Source: an uncultured Collinsella sp. (GTDB lineage Bacteria; Actinomycetota; Coriobacteriia; Coriobacteriales; Coriobacteriaceae). Taken from it: a stretch of DNA of 13,176 nt. Position 1 is the first letter of the stretch. Each line of letters begins with the position of its first letter. Positions 5,881-13,176 of this stretch are shown piece by piece. The notes under the pieces are model-generated. The model saw nothing but the letters and a program-made list of their open reading frames with translations, had not been told where the DNA came from and ran no database searches. The position numbers were made by a program, and so were the translations under genes. Location: the NCBI GenBank assembly GCA_900541245.1, contig UQIS01000049.1:1-13176 (forward strand), read 5' to 3'.

Positions 5881-7185
5881 ATGGACAACCTTGCCAAACC
5901 CACAAACCGCGCGCTGTTTTTAGTTAGCGTTGCCGTGACCGGTGCGTTCGCAGGTGCCGCGGTCTGGCTGTTCTTTTTTGCGATGGAGCACGGTATCGAC
6001 TATCTGTGGACCGAGATCCCCCACATGCTGGGCGCGGCGTCGCCCGAACTCGCCAGCGGCCCGTTCGGTTTTCTGCCGTATCCGTTTTTTGTCTGCCTGC
6101 TGGGCGGCCTGCTGATCGGTCTGTACGAAAAGCTTACGGGCACCAAGACCGACGACCTCAACCAGGTGATGGCTAAGGTTAAGCAAGATGGGCGCTACCC
6201 GTATGACAATCTGGGCAGGCTTTCGCTCGCGGCATTGCTGCCGCTGCTGTTTGGCGGAAGTATTGGACCGGAGGCCGGCCTGACCGGCGTTATCGCGGGT
6301 CTGTGCAGCTGGGTCGGCGACCGCATGCGCCGCTTTGGCGCCGAGTTTAGGGAGCTCACGCTGCTGGGCACCCAGGCCGCGCTGACGGCGCTCTTTACCG
6401 CGCCCGTCTTTGGCTTTGTGGCGCCGCTCGCCGGTAGCGCCGACGGCCAGGGCGAAGACGCCGACGATGGGTCCGCGTCCGGCGAGATCACCATCAAGCT
6501 GCCCAAGGCACAGAAGACTGTGGTCTACGGTATCGCGATCGCTGGCGGTCTGGGCACCTACCTGCTGCTTGGCCAGCTTGTGGGCGGCGGCATGGGCATG
6601 CCCAGGTTCGAGGCCGCCGAGGTGGGCAACCTGGAGCTTACCTGGCTCATTCCTCTGTCGCTGATCGGAACAATCTGCGGCTGGCTGTACTTTGTCTCCG
6701 AGCACGCCAGCGAGGCGCTTGCCCATGCAATAGGGGAGCGTCCTGTCGTCAAGGCCATGCTAGCCGGTCTGGCGCTCGCCATCTGCGGCACGGTCCTGCC
6801 CTACACCATGTTTGCCGGCGAGACTCAGGCCGACGTGCTCATGGAAACCTACCTGACCATTCCCGCTGGCGTGCTTATCGCGACCGGTCTGGTCAAGGCC
6901 ATGCTGACCCCCGCCCTCATCAACCTTGGTTGGCGCGGCGGTCACTTCTTCCCCGTTATCTTCTCAGGCGTAAGCCTGGGCTATGGCCTTGCCATCCTCA
7001 CCGGCGCAGATCCGGTCTTTTGCGTCGCCGTCTGCACGGCATCGACGATGGGTGCGGTCATGCGCCAGCCTGTCATGGTTGTGGGCCTGCTGCTTATGTG
7101 CTTTCCGCTCAAGGGCATCGTCTGCATGATCATCGCCGCCGTTATCGCCGCTGGCATTCCGCTGCCCAAGCCGCTGCGCAAGTAG
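5881..7185 (+). CDS. ClC-family chloride channel or H+/Cl- transporter
   Basis: A 434-residue, highly hydrophobic protein of the voltage-gated chloride channel (ClC) family without C-terminal CBS domains, as in bacterial ClC exchangers. The sequence GGSIGPEAG (G125-E131 and on) corresponds to the conserved GxxGxEGP-type motif, with E131 in the place of the gating glutamate. GGHFFP (G353-P358) matches the GxFxP motif near the C-terminal half. A hydrophilic, acidic insertion (GSADGQGEDADDGSAS, about residue 184 on) sits between the two halves, where such proteins normally have a short loop. GGGAGG stands just before the ATG, so the start is clear. Whether it is a channel or an exchanger, and for chloride or fluoride, cannot be settled here. 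The fluoride-specific CLC-F motif is not evident. Confidence 0.88.
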   Translation: MDNLAKPTNRALFLVSVAVTGAFAGAAVWLFFFAMEHGIDYLWTEIPHMLGAASPELASGPFGFLPYPFFVCLLGGLLIGLYEKLTGTKTDDLNQVMAKVKQDGRYPYDNLGRLSLAALLPLLFGGSIGPEAGLTGVIAGLCSWVGDRMRRFGAEFRELTLLGTQAALTALFTAPVFGFVAPLAGSADGQGEDADDGSASGEITIKLPKAQKTVVYGIAIAGGLGTYLLLGQLVGGGMGMPRFEAAEVGNLELTWLIPLSLIGTICGWLYFVSEHASEALAHAIGERPVVKAMLAGLALAICGTVLPYTMFAGETQADVLMETYLTIPAGVLIATGLVKAMLTPALINLGWRGGHFFPVIFSGVSLGYGLAILTGADPVFCVAVCTASTMGAVMRQPVMVVGLLLMCFPLKGIVCMIIAAVIAAGIPLPKPLRK

Positions 7186-7280
7186 CACGGTGACGCACGC
7201 CGGGGACATGCCGTTTGTCACGGATTTGCGGATGGGCGATTGCGACCGATAGTGGCCTGCATAGGTCGAGTTTCGCGTGC

Positions 7281-7979
7281 CTACAAATCGCGTACTTGAT
7301 AAACCTTGGTGCTGACGGTACAGCTGACTGCACATAGCGCGAGGGCCAGTACGGCAATTCCTGCGCAAAGGCAGTCAAGAACGGCAGGATCGGGATTCGC
7401 TCCGGCAATCGACATGAGCCAGTTGCTGATGGGGTTGGAGGAGCTCAGCGTGGCCATGGTGCCGCAACCAAGCAGGGCAAACAGGCCAACGGATAGGCGC
7501 AGCGCCTCCATGTGACCAAATCGAAAGAACAGCGGCTGCGCCAAAAACACCATCATGAGGGAGATGAGCATCGATGCTGCCGAGGCGATTGCGATTTCAA
7601 AGACCGTCTGTCCCGTCGAAGGAATGCCCGCGCTGTTGAAGAGCGGGATGGAGGCGATGCTCAAAAGCGTAGCTGCACATGCCATGACGGCGGAGAAGAC
7701 AATAACGCTCAGGTAGCGTGCGCGGATGATGTCTTTGCGCGAGAAGGGCAGCGTTGCCCGGTAGCGCTCCCAACCGTTTTGATTGTCGAAACCGGCCAGT
7801 GAGTTCATGACTATGATGGGCGACATGGCACTGACGGCGCAGGCGCCGGCGCTCATACCGGAATCGCCATCCGATGCGTTGGCAAGGGTCAGCACAACGA
7901 AGATGAACAAGCCGACGCCCGCAATGCTCGGGATGAGCGTGCGAACGATGGCGAGTTCGGACATAAAGGCGCGTTTCAT
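7281..7979 (-). CDS. ABC-2 type transporter permease (ABC2_membrane_5-like)
   Basis: A 232-residue membrane protein with about six hydrophobic helices and the loop NGWERYRATLPFSRKDIIRARYLS. The pattern (Trp/Tyr, LP(I/F)SR, K/RYLS) is typical of ABC2_membrane_5 permeases that pair with a separate ATPase. Its ATG overlaps the ATPase stop (ATGA, 7976-7979), a sign of translational coupling. AAAGGGG lies about 9 nt upstream inside the ATPase gene. It is the last gene of the GntR-ATPase-permease operon. With only one permease visible, the exporter would be a homodimer. Operons of this shape include the staphylococcal PmtR/PmtAB peptide exporter and Bacillus ytrABC. The cargo here is unknown. Confidence 0.8.
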   Translation of the reverse strand: MKRAFMSELAIVRTLIPSIAGVGLFIFVVLTLANASDGDSGMSAGACAVSAMSPIIVMNSLAGFDNQNGWERYRATLPFSRKDIIRARYLSVIVFSAVMACAATLLSIASIPLFNSAGIPSTGQTVFEIAIASAASMLISLMMVFLAQPLFFRFGHMEALRLSVGLFALLGCGTMATLSSSNPISNWLMSIAGANPDPAVLDCLCAGIAVLALALCAVSCTVSTKVYQVRDL

Positions 7980-8857
7980 TTCGAAGCCCCTTTCAGCGTG
8001 AGGCGAAGATAGTCATCAATGGTTGCCCGATCGCAGGGAATCTCGGGAAAGGCCTCGAGCGTTTCGCGACGGTTGGGTACGAGTACGTCCACGCTGTAGG
8101 CGTGACGGGCGGCACGGGCGCCTTCGACGCAAGCCATAAGCTCGGCAGCCTGCGATTGGGTGCAGTGGGCGATGCCGGCGCGGTCGGTAATGTCCTCGCG
8201 CGGCAGGTCAAAAATAATCGAGCCATTATCGATGCAGATGACGCGATCAGCGGTGCGATCGAGGTCGGATGTAATGTGGCTCGAGAGCAGCACACTGTGC
8301 TGGCCGTCGGCGACAAAGGCAAGCAGCTCATCAAGCAGTTCCTCGCGTGCCATGGGATCGAGGCCCGCGGTGGCTTCGTCCAAAACGAGCAGCTTGGCCT
8401 TGTGACTGAGCGCACAGGCAAGCTGCAGTTTCATGCCCATGCCGCGGGAGAGGTCCTTGACCTTTGTCTTGGGATCGAGGCCAAATCGGTTGATGAATCC
8501 GGCGAACGTTTCGCGGTCCCACGTGGGGTACGCTGGTCCTACGAGCGACTCGATCTGGCCCACCTTGAGCGTGGAGGGGAAGGGGCACGTGTCCAGGACA
8601 AGACCGACGCGGGAGCGTAGATGGCGTTGCGACTCATCGGGCGCGTCGGCGCCACAGCGCTGCCCAAACAGGTGCACTTCGCCGGCATCGAGCTTTATAA
8701 GCCCGAGAGCAGCTCGAATCGTCGTTGTTTTGCCAGCACCGTTGGCACCAACAAAGCCGATGATCTGGCCAGGCTCCACGGCAAGCGTGACGTCGCGCAG
8801 CGAAAAGCGGTCGCTTACAGCGTGTGAGATGCCTTTGATTTCAAGCAAGTTTTGCAT
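7976..8857 (-). CDS. ABC transporter ATP-binding protein
   Basis: A 293-residue nucleotide-binding subunit. Walker A is GANGAGKT (G37-T44, K43), the signature is a degenerate LSRGM (136-140), Walker B is LLVLDE (D160, E161) and the switch histidine is H194 in SSHIT. This corresponds to the YtrB/BcrA-like branch that serves ABC-2 permeases. After the core domain (about 230 residues) a short C-terminal region of about 60 residues follows, common in this branch. AAGAAAGG stands 8 nt before the ATG. The gene lies 23 bp after the GntR gene and overlaps the permease by 4 bp, so the three form one operon. Together with the permease it would energise export of a hydrophobic or peptide substrate, or resist one. 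Confidence 0.92.
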   Translation of the reverse strand: MQNLLEIKGISHAVSDRFSLRDVTLAVEPGQIIGFVGANGAGKTTTIRAALGLIKLDAGEVHLFGQRCGADAPDESQRHLRSRVGLVLDTCPFPSTLKVGQIESLVGPAYPTWDRETFAGFINRFGLDPKTKVKDLSRGMGMKLQLACALSHKAKLLVLDEATAGLDPMAREELLDELLAFVADGQHSVLLSSHITSDLDRTADRVICIDNGSIIFDLPREDITDRAGIAHCTQSQAAELMACVEGARAARHAYSVDVLVPNRRETLEAFPEIPCDRATIDDYLRLTLKGASK

Positions 8858-8880
8858 GGTATAGCCTTTCTTGCAGATGG

Positions 8881-9261
8881 CTACTGCATGGTTTCGGGGG
8901 CTACCAGGTCGAGCATCTCGTGCAGTTTGTCGCGCGTGACGCCCAGGGTTTCGGCTTGGCTCGCCGCTTTCGCAAGTAGCTCTTCGATATGGCAGAGCTG
9001 GTTTTCGCGCAAAAGCTCCTGGTTGCCCTCGGCGACAAAACAGCCCTTGCCCTGCACGGTGCAGATAAAGCCAAGCTGCTCCAAGTCGGCGTAGGCACGC
9101 TTGGTGGTGATTACGCTCACGCCCAGGTCGCTCGCGAGTGCACGGATGCTGGGGAGTTTGGCTCCCGCAGCGAGCGTGCCCGATAAGATCTGAGCTTTGA
9201 CCTGCGAGGTTATCTGCTCGTAGATGGGCTTATCGCTCGAATTGGATAGGATGATGTCCAC
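8881..9261 (-). CDS. GntR-family transcriptional regulator, YtrA subfamily
   Basis: A 126-residue regulator. The winged helix-turn-helix spans about residues 8-75 (KPIYEQITSQVKAQILSGTL; PSIRALASDLGVSVITTKRAY; VQGKGCFVA). Only about 45 residues remain for dimerisation, as in the YtrA subfamily, which lacks the large effector domains of FadR or HutC types. It is the first gene of an operon with an ABC ATPase and an ABC-2 permease, the standard arrangement for YtrA-type repressors that sense a drug, peptide or envelope stress. A symmetrical AT-rich site overlaps its promoter (9284-9322), suggesting autoregulation. The start at 9261 gives the MDIILSNSSDKPIYEQI N-terminus usual for the subfamily. 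The ribosome site is AAGGAGCC, 7-8 nt upstream. Confidence 0.92.
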   Translation of the reverse strand: MDIILSNSSDKPIYEQITSQVKAQILSGTLAAGAKLPSIRALASDLGVSVITTKRAYADLEQLGFICTVQGKGCFVAEGNQELLRENQLCHIEELLAKAASQAETLGVTRDKLHEMLDLVAPETMQ

Positions 9262-9283
9262 AGCGGCTCCTTAGCTGTTGGGC

Positions 9284-9322
9284 TACACGTGTATATAACC
9301 GGTAAGCACAGTATATATACAC
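9284..9322 (-). promoter_or_regulatory. Probable GntR operator (inverted repeats) at the GntR-ABC operon promoter
   Basis: GTGTATATA (9289-9297) and TATATACAC (9314-9322) are perfect 9-bp inverted arms 16 bp apart. The left arm overlaps a second palindrome, TACACGTGTA (9284-9293), and the right arm overlaps GTATATATAC (9311-9320). YtrA-type repressors bind GTGTA/TACAC half-sites, so this is a natural site for the adjacent regulator. Confidence 0.55.
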
Positions 9323-9339
9323 TATGCACAGTTATGCAA
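9312..9339 (-). promoter_or_regulatory. Candidate promoter of the GntR-ABC operon
   Basis: On the minus strand TTGCAT (9339-9334) is followed after 16 bp by TATATA (9317-9312). The -10 box lies inside the right arm of the inverted repeat, so a bound repressor would block RNA polymerase. Confidence 0.5.
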
Positions 9340-9387
9340 GAGCTAAATGTGGAATAGACCATCGGCGCCGCGCTTGCTCCAAAACAA

Positions 9388-9681
9388 TCTCAATCTGTAA
9401 CATCTGGATCCGTTTTTGGTCGCCAGCTGTTACAGATTGAGATGTTATTTTCCCGCCTGCCTATTTGTCTCAATCTGTAACAGTAAGAGTCGATTTGCGC
9501 GGCTAGATGTTACAGAACGAGACATTGGCTGCCTGCCTTTCCGTTTATCTCGATTTGTAACAGCTAGACCCAATTTGGGCGGTCAGGTGTTACAGATTGA
9601 GATTGTGTCGGCGGGCAGGTTTGTTTGTCTCAATCTGTAACAGATAGGGGGGCAAATAAGCTCTGCTGTTACAGATTGAGA
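9388..9681. repeat. Array of eight 15-bp motifs in alternating orientation with a 40-bp period (four tandem hairpins)
   Basis: The motif TCTCAATCTGTAACA (L) and its reverse complement TGTTACAGATTGAGA (R) alternate: L 9388, R 9428, L 9468, R 9508, L 9548, R 9588, L 9628, R 9667. Starts are 40 bp apart except the last (39). Six copies are identical; L at 9548 and R at 9508 have two changes each, and TGTTACA and GAGA are invariant. Spacers are 25 bp (24 in the last). Each L-R pair forms a 15-bp stem (17 bp for the last, 9627-9643 with 9666-9682). The spacers inside the hairpins resemble each other, and those between hairpins share CCTGCC or its complement. It fills most of the gap between the GntR operon promoter and prfC, and no credible ORF explains it. 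Closest known type is a BIME-like array of REP elements. Confidence 0.95.
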
Positions 9682-9773
9682 CAGTCTGCTGCAGAATACT
9701 TTCGATAACTAGCCGTTCACGTTCTGACTGATGAATTTGTCCTGATAGGTGCCCTAGAGCGGGATTTCGCGGC

Positions 9774-9779
9774 TACAAT
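9774..9779 (+). promoter_or_regulatory. Candidate -10 box (TACAAT) of prfC
   Basis: TACAAT followed by AATA stands 47 bp before the chosen prfC ATG and downstream of the repeat array. No strong -35 is seen 16-18 bp upstream. The 92 bp between the array and this box show no other recognisable feature. Confidence 0.4.
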
Positions 9780-9826
9780 AATACGGTTACAACGACGTAA
9801 TGCACTCAATGCAAGAAAGGATCCGC

Positions 9827-11500
<1,674 letters not shown>

Positions 11501-11540
11501 GCGGCTATCATACCCACCGTCGTCTCAAGACCGGGGCGTC

Positions 11541-11590
11541 CGAGCAGTTCGGGTCCGATATCCTGCTCGTTAAACCTAAAACCAAAGGAG
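11541..11590 (+). promoter_or_regulatory. Possible preQ1-I-like riboswitch in the transporter leader
   Basis: CGAGCAG (11541-11547) pairs perfectly with CTGCTCG (11563-11569), leaving a 15-nt loop that begins TTC, as the loop of preQ1-I aptamers commonly does. An A-rich tail follows (GTTAAACCTAAAACCAAAGG) and runs into the ribosome site AAAGGAG (11584-11590). Loop bases GGGT (11551-11554) or TCC (11554-11556) could pair with ACCT in the tail or GGA of the ribosome site, giving the H-type pseudoknot expected of this class. The downstream gene is a queuosine-precursor transporter, a usual preQ1 riboswitch target. There is no T-run, so it is not a terminator for prfC. The tail spacing differs from known examples, so this remains a hypothesis. 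Confidence 0.35.
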
Positions 11591-11596
11591 TACATA

Positions 11597-12319
11597 ATGA
11601 TCAAGAAGGTCATGGAGGACTACAAGGTCCTGTTGCGGAGCATTCCCGCGGCAACGGTTTCGCTGTTTTTCGTGAGCGTCATCATGATGAATCTGCTGGC
11701 CAACAAAGAGCTTATCAGCCTGCCGTATCTGGCGCTCGACTGTGGCTTTGTGGTGAGCTGGGTTTCGTTTTTGTGCCAGGACATGATCTGCAAGCGCTTT
11801 GGCGCCAAGGCATCCATCAAAATCTCTATCCTCGCGCTGCTGGTTAACCTGGCCGTGAGCCTGTGCTTTTGGGCATGCTCGCTCACGCCCGGTATGTGGG
11901 GCGCCTACTACGACACCGGCATGATCGAGGTCAACACCGCCCTTAACGCCACCATCGGCGGCACCTGGTACGTGGTGCTGGGCTCTTCGCTGGCAATGCT
12001 CGTTTCTGCCGTGGTTAACTCCACGCTCAACCAGTCGCTCGGCCGTATGCTCAAAAAGAATAACTTTGCGAGCTTCGCCTTCCGTTCCTATGTGTCTACG
12101 GGTGTTGGCCAGTTTATCGACAACCTGGTCTTTGCCATTGTGGTGAGCCACACGTTCTTTGGTTGGACCTGGGTGCAGGTCCTTATGTGTTCGCTGACCG
12201 GCGCTGTCGCCGAGCTGCTGTGCGAGGTCTTCCTGAGCCCCGTGGGCTACAAGGTCGTGCGTGGCTGGGAGCGTGAGAATGTGGGCGCCGAGTACCTCGA
12301 GCGCCACGCAACCGCCTAA
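11597..12319 (+). CDS. VUT family protein (queuosine precursor transporter, YhhQ/DUF165-like)
   Basis: A 240-residue integral membrane protein with about six helices (roughly 16-36, 43-62, 74-95, 118-142, 165-190, 193-215). The stretches LDCGFVVSWVSFLCQDMICKRFG, near TM2, and FIDNLVFAIVV, in TM5, match the VUT/DUF165 pattern; family members import queuosine precursors such as preQ0, preQ1 or queuine. AAAGGAG stands 6 nt before the ATG, and its sequence may be part of a ligand-responsive leader. It is followed after 9 bp by a short-chain dehydrogenase whose ribosome site overlaps this gene's stop codon, so the two are one operon. No queuosine synthesis gene lies in the window, which fits salvage but does not prove it. 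Confidence 0.82.
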   Translation: MIKKVMEDYKVLLRSIPAATVSLFFVSVIMMNLLANKELISLPYLALDCGFVVSWVSFLCQDMICKRFGAKASIKISILALLVNLAVSLCFWACSLTPGMWGAYYDTGMIEVNTALNATIGGTWYVVLGSSLAMLVSAVVNSTLNQSLGRMLKKNNFASFAFRSYVSTGVGQFIDNLVFAIVVSHTFFGWTWVQVLMCSLTGAVAELLCEVFLSPVGYKVVRGWERENVGAEYLERHATA

Positions 12320-12328
12320 GGAGCAAGT

Positions 12329-13009
12329 ATGCGGGTTTTGATCACGGGCGCTTCGGGCGGTATCGGAGCCGCGTGCGTGCAGCGCTTTTTGGACGAGGGC
12401 CACGAGGTCGTGGGTTTTGATCTACTGCCGGCGGCGATCGAACACGAGCGCTACCGCCATCTGATCGTTGATGTCCGCGAGCCGGACTCGTTTCCAGGCG
12501 ACCTTGAGCCTCAGGTAATCGTGAACGTTGCCGGTACGCAGGATTCGGCCGACGACATCGCTGCCAACCTGTGTGGCACCATCAACGTGACCGAGCGCTA
12601 CGCCTTTGTGGGGGAGGGGCTTGCCGCCAGGCCGGCGCCTGCTATCCAATCCGTGGTCAATGTGGGGTCGGCGAGCGGGCATACGGGATCGGAGTTTCCC
12701 GCCTATGCTGCCAGCAAGGGCGGCGTTATCGCCTACACCAAGAACCTTGCAAACCGCCTGGCACCGCAGGCCATCGCCAACAGTGTGGACCCGGGCGGCG
12801 TTATCACGCCGCTCAACCGTTGCGTGATGGAAGACGAGCACCTGTGGAACCAGATTATGGAGCTCACGCCGCTTAAGCGCTGGGCCACCGCCCAAGAGAT
12901 CGCCGAGTGGATCTACTTTGTGGGCGTGACCAACCGGTTTATGACCGGGCAGAGCCTGCTGATCGATGGCGGCGAGGCCGGCCGCACACAATTTATTTGG
13001 CCCGAATAG
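12329..13009 (+). CDS. Short-chain dehydrogenase/reductase (SDR)
   Basis: A 226-residue classical SDR. The cofactor motif TGASGGIG covers T6-G13, and an acidic residue after strand 2 (FDLLP, D32) favours NAD(H) over NADP(H). NVAG replaces the usual NNAG after strand 4. The catalytic triad is S114 (VGSASG), Y126 and K130 (YAASK). VDPGGVITP and the C-terminal FMTGQSLLIDGG are typical FabG-like features. It is somewhat shorter than the usual 245-250 residues, with a compressed region between strand 2 and NVAG. AAGGAG (12318-12323) overlaps the stop of the transporter gene. The substrate is unknown. It is the last gene before a strong terminator. Confidence 0.92.
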   Translation: MRVLITGASGGIGAACVQRFLDEGHEVVGFDLLPAAIEHERYRHLIVDVREPDSFPGDLEPQVIVNVAGTQDSADDIAANLCGTINVTERYAFVGEGLAARPAPAIQSVVNVGSASGHTGSEFPAYAASKGGVIAYTKNLANRLAPQAIANSVDPGGVITPLNRCVMEDEHLWNQIMELTPLKRWATAQEIAEWIYFVGVTNRFMTGQSLLIDGGEAGRTQFIWPE

Positions 13010-13010
13010 G

Positions 13011-13047
13011 AAACGCGCCCGATGGAAAGCCGTCGGGCGCGTTTTTT
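13011..13047 (+). terminator. Intrinsic terminator after the SDR gene
   Basis: A perfect 12-bp stem (13011-13022 with 13033-13044, core ACGCGCCCGA/TCGGGCGCGT) closes a 10-nt loop. The T-run 13042-13047 follows and overlaps the stem base. It begins 2 bp after the SDR stop and ends the transporter-SDR operon. Confidence 0.95.
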
Positions 13048-13071
13048 GATGTATCGATTTTTAGGCTTATA

Positions 13072-13086
13072 GGACAAAATGTGTGT
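13072..13086 (+). repeat. 15-mer direct repeat, copy 1 (GGACAAAATGTGTGT)
   Basis: Matches GGACAGAATGTGTGT at 13162-13176 at 14 of 15 positions, exactly 90 bp apart. It lies between two intrinsic terminators. The second copy is cut by the window edge, so the repeat may be longer. No ORF covers it convincingly. Confidence 0.7.
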
Positions 13087-13093
13087 CTACTTT

Positions 13094-13125
13094 AGGGGTA
13101 TCGGCGCAGGTCGATGCCCCTTTTT
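13094..13125 (+). terminator. Second intrinsic terminator, between the two 15-mer repeats
   Basis: AGGGGTATCG (13094-13103) pairs with CGATGCCCCT (13112-13121) with one G-U pair, loop of 8 nt, followed by TTTTT (13121-13125). No plus-strand gene ends here other than the SDR, which already has its own terminator 50 bp earlier. It may end a small transcript started between the two terminators. Confidence 0.8.
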
Positions 13126-13161
13126 CAGCCGTTTAAATTCCGTGCCCGCTTTTAACCGCTC

Positions 13162-13176
13162 GGACAGAATGTGTGT
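13162..13176 (+). repeat. 15-mer direct repeat, copy 2, at the window edge
   Basis: GGACAGAATGTGTGT differs from copy 1 by one base. The sequence after it lies outside the window. Confidence 0.7.

Noticed and set aside
7190..7221. GTGAC/GTCAC hairpin between the ClC gene and the ABC permease
   Set aside because: Only a 5-bp stem with a 22-nt loop and no T-run; not enough for a terminator call.
9416..9640. 74-codon plus-strand ORF through the repeat array
   Set aside because: It is made of repeat arms and spacers, has no ribosome site and no family resemblance; a chance frame.
9388..9681. Repeat array read as a CRISPR array
   Set aside because: Copies alternate in orientation, the motif is only 15 bp, spacers are related to each other in two classes, and no cas gene is near.

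Overview
The window reads as chromosomal DNA of a high-GC anaerobic actinobacterium, most likely a Coriobacteriia member close to Collinsella. This is inferred from codon choice, TACAAT-type -10 boxes, the gene set and overall protein character; no 16S or marker search was possible. No tRNA, rRNA, insertion sequence or phage gene was seen.

Layout from left to right. A MalY/PatB-type C-S lyase (2-1144, +) is cut by the left edge. Tail-to-tail with it on the minus strand lies a small flavin-binding split-barrel protein (1240-1722). Upstream of that gene, in the same direction, is a large BvgS-like hybrid sensor kinase (1761-4564) with two tandem periplasmic Venus-flytrap domains, one membrane helix, HisKA, HATPase and a receiver domain. 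The kinase gene is split into two ORFs by what looks like one missing A in an A-run at 3875-3878. A 52-bp near-perfect palindrome (4636-4687) sits in the divergent gap between it and the next genes.

The plus strand then carries a minimal two-helix ion channel (4760-5185), a LOG-family nucleoside-monophosphate phosphoribohydrolase (5222-5755) and a ClC-type chloride channel or transporter (5881-7185). Convergent with these is a minus-strand operon of a GntR/YtrA-type repressor, an ABC ATPase and an ABC-2 permease (9261 down to 7281). An inverted repeat overlaps its promoter, so it is probably autoregulated and lowered in expression until an effector binds.

The 565-bp gap between the GntR gene and prfC holds the most striking element: eight copies of a 15-bp motif (TGTTACAGATTGAGA and its reverse complement) in strictly alternating orientation. 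Start-to-start spacing is 40 bp (the last step is 39), giving four tandem long hairpins at 9388-9681. It resembles a BIME/REP-type array but is far more regular than those usually are.

After it come prfC (release factor 3, 9827-11500) and a two-gene unit of a VUT/YhhQ-type queuosine-precursor transporter (11597-12319) and a short-chain dehydrogenase (12329-13009). The leader before the transporter can fold into a hairpin with an A-rich tail that resembles a preQ1-I riboswitch. The unit ends in a textbook intrinsic terminator at 13011-13047. The right edge holds a second terminator flanked by two near-identical 15-mers exactly 90 bp apart.

Most of the genes are housekeeping or ordinary accessory genes. 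The observations most worth following are the alternating repeat array, the frameshifted sensor kinase, the palindrome beside it and the possible preQ1 leader.
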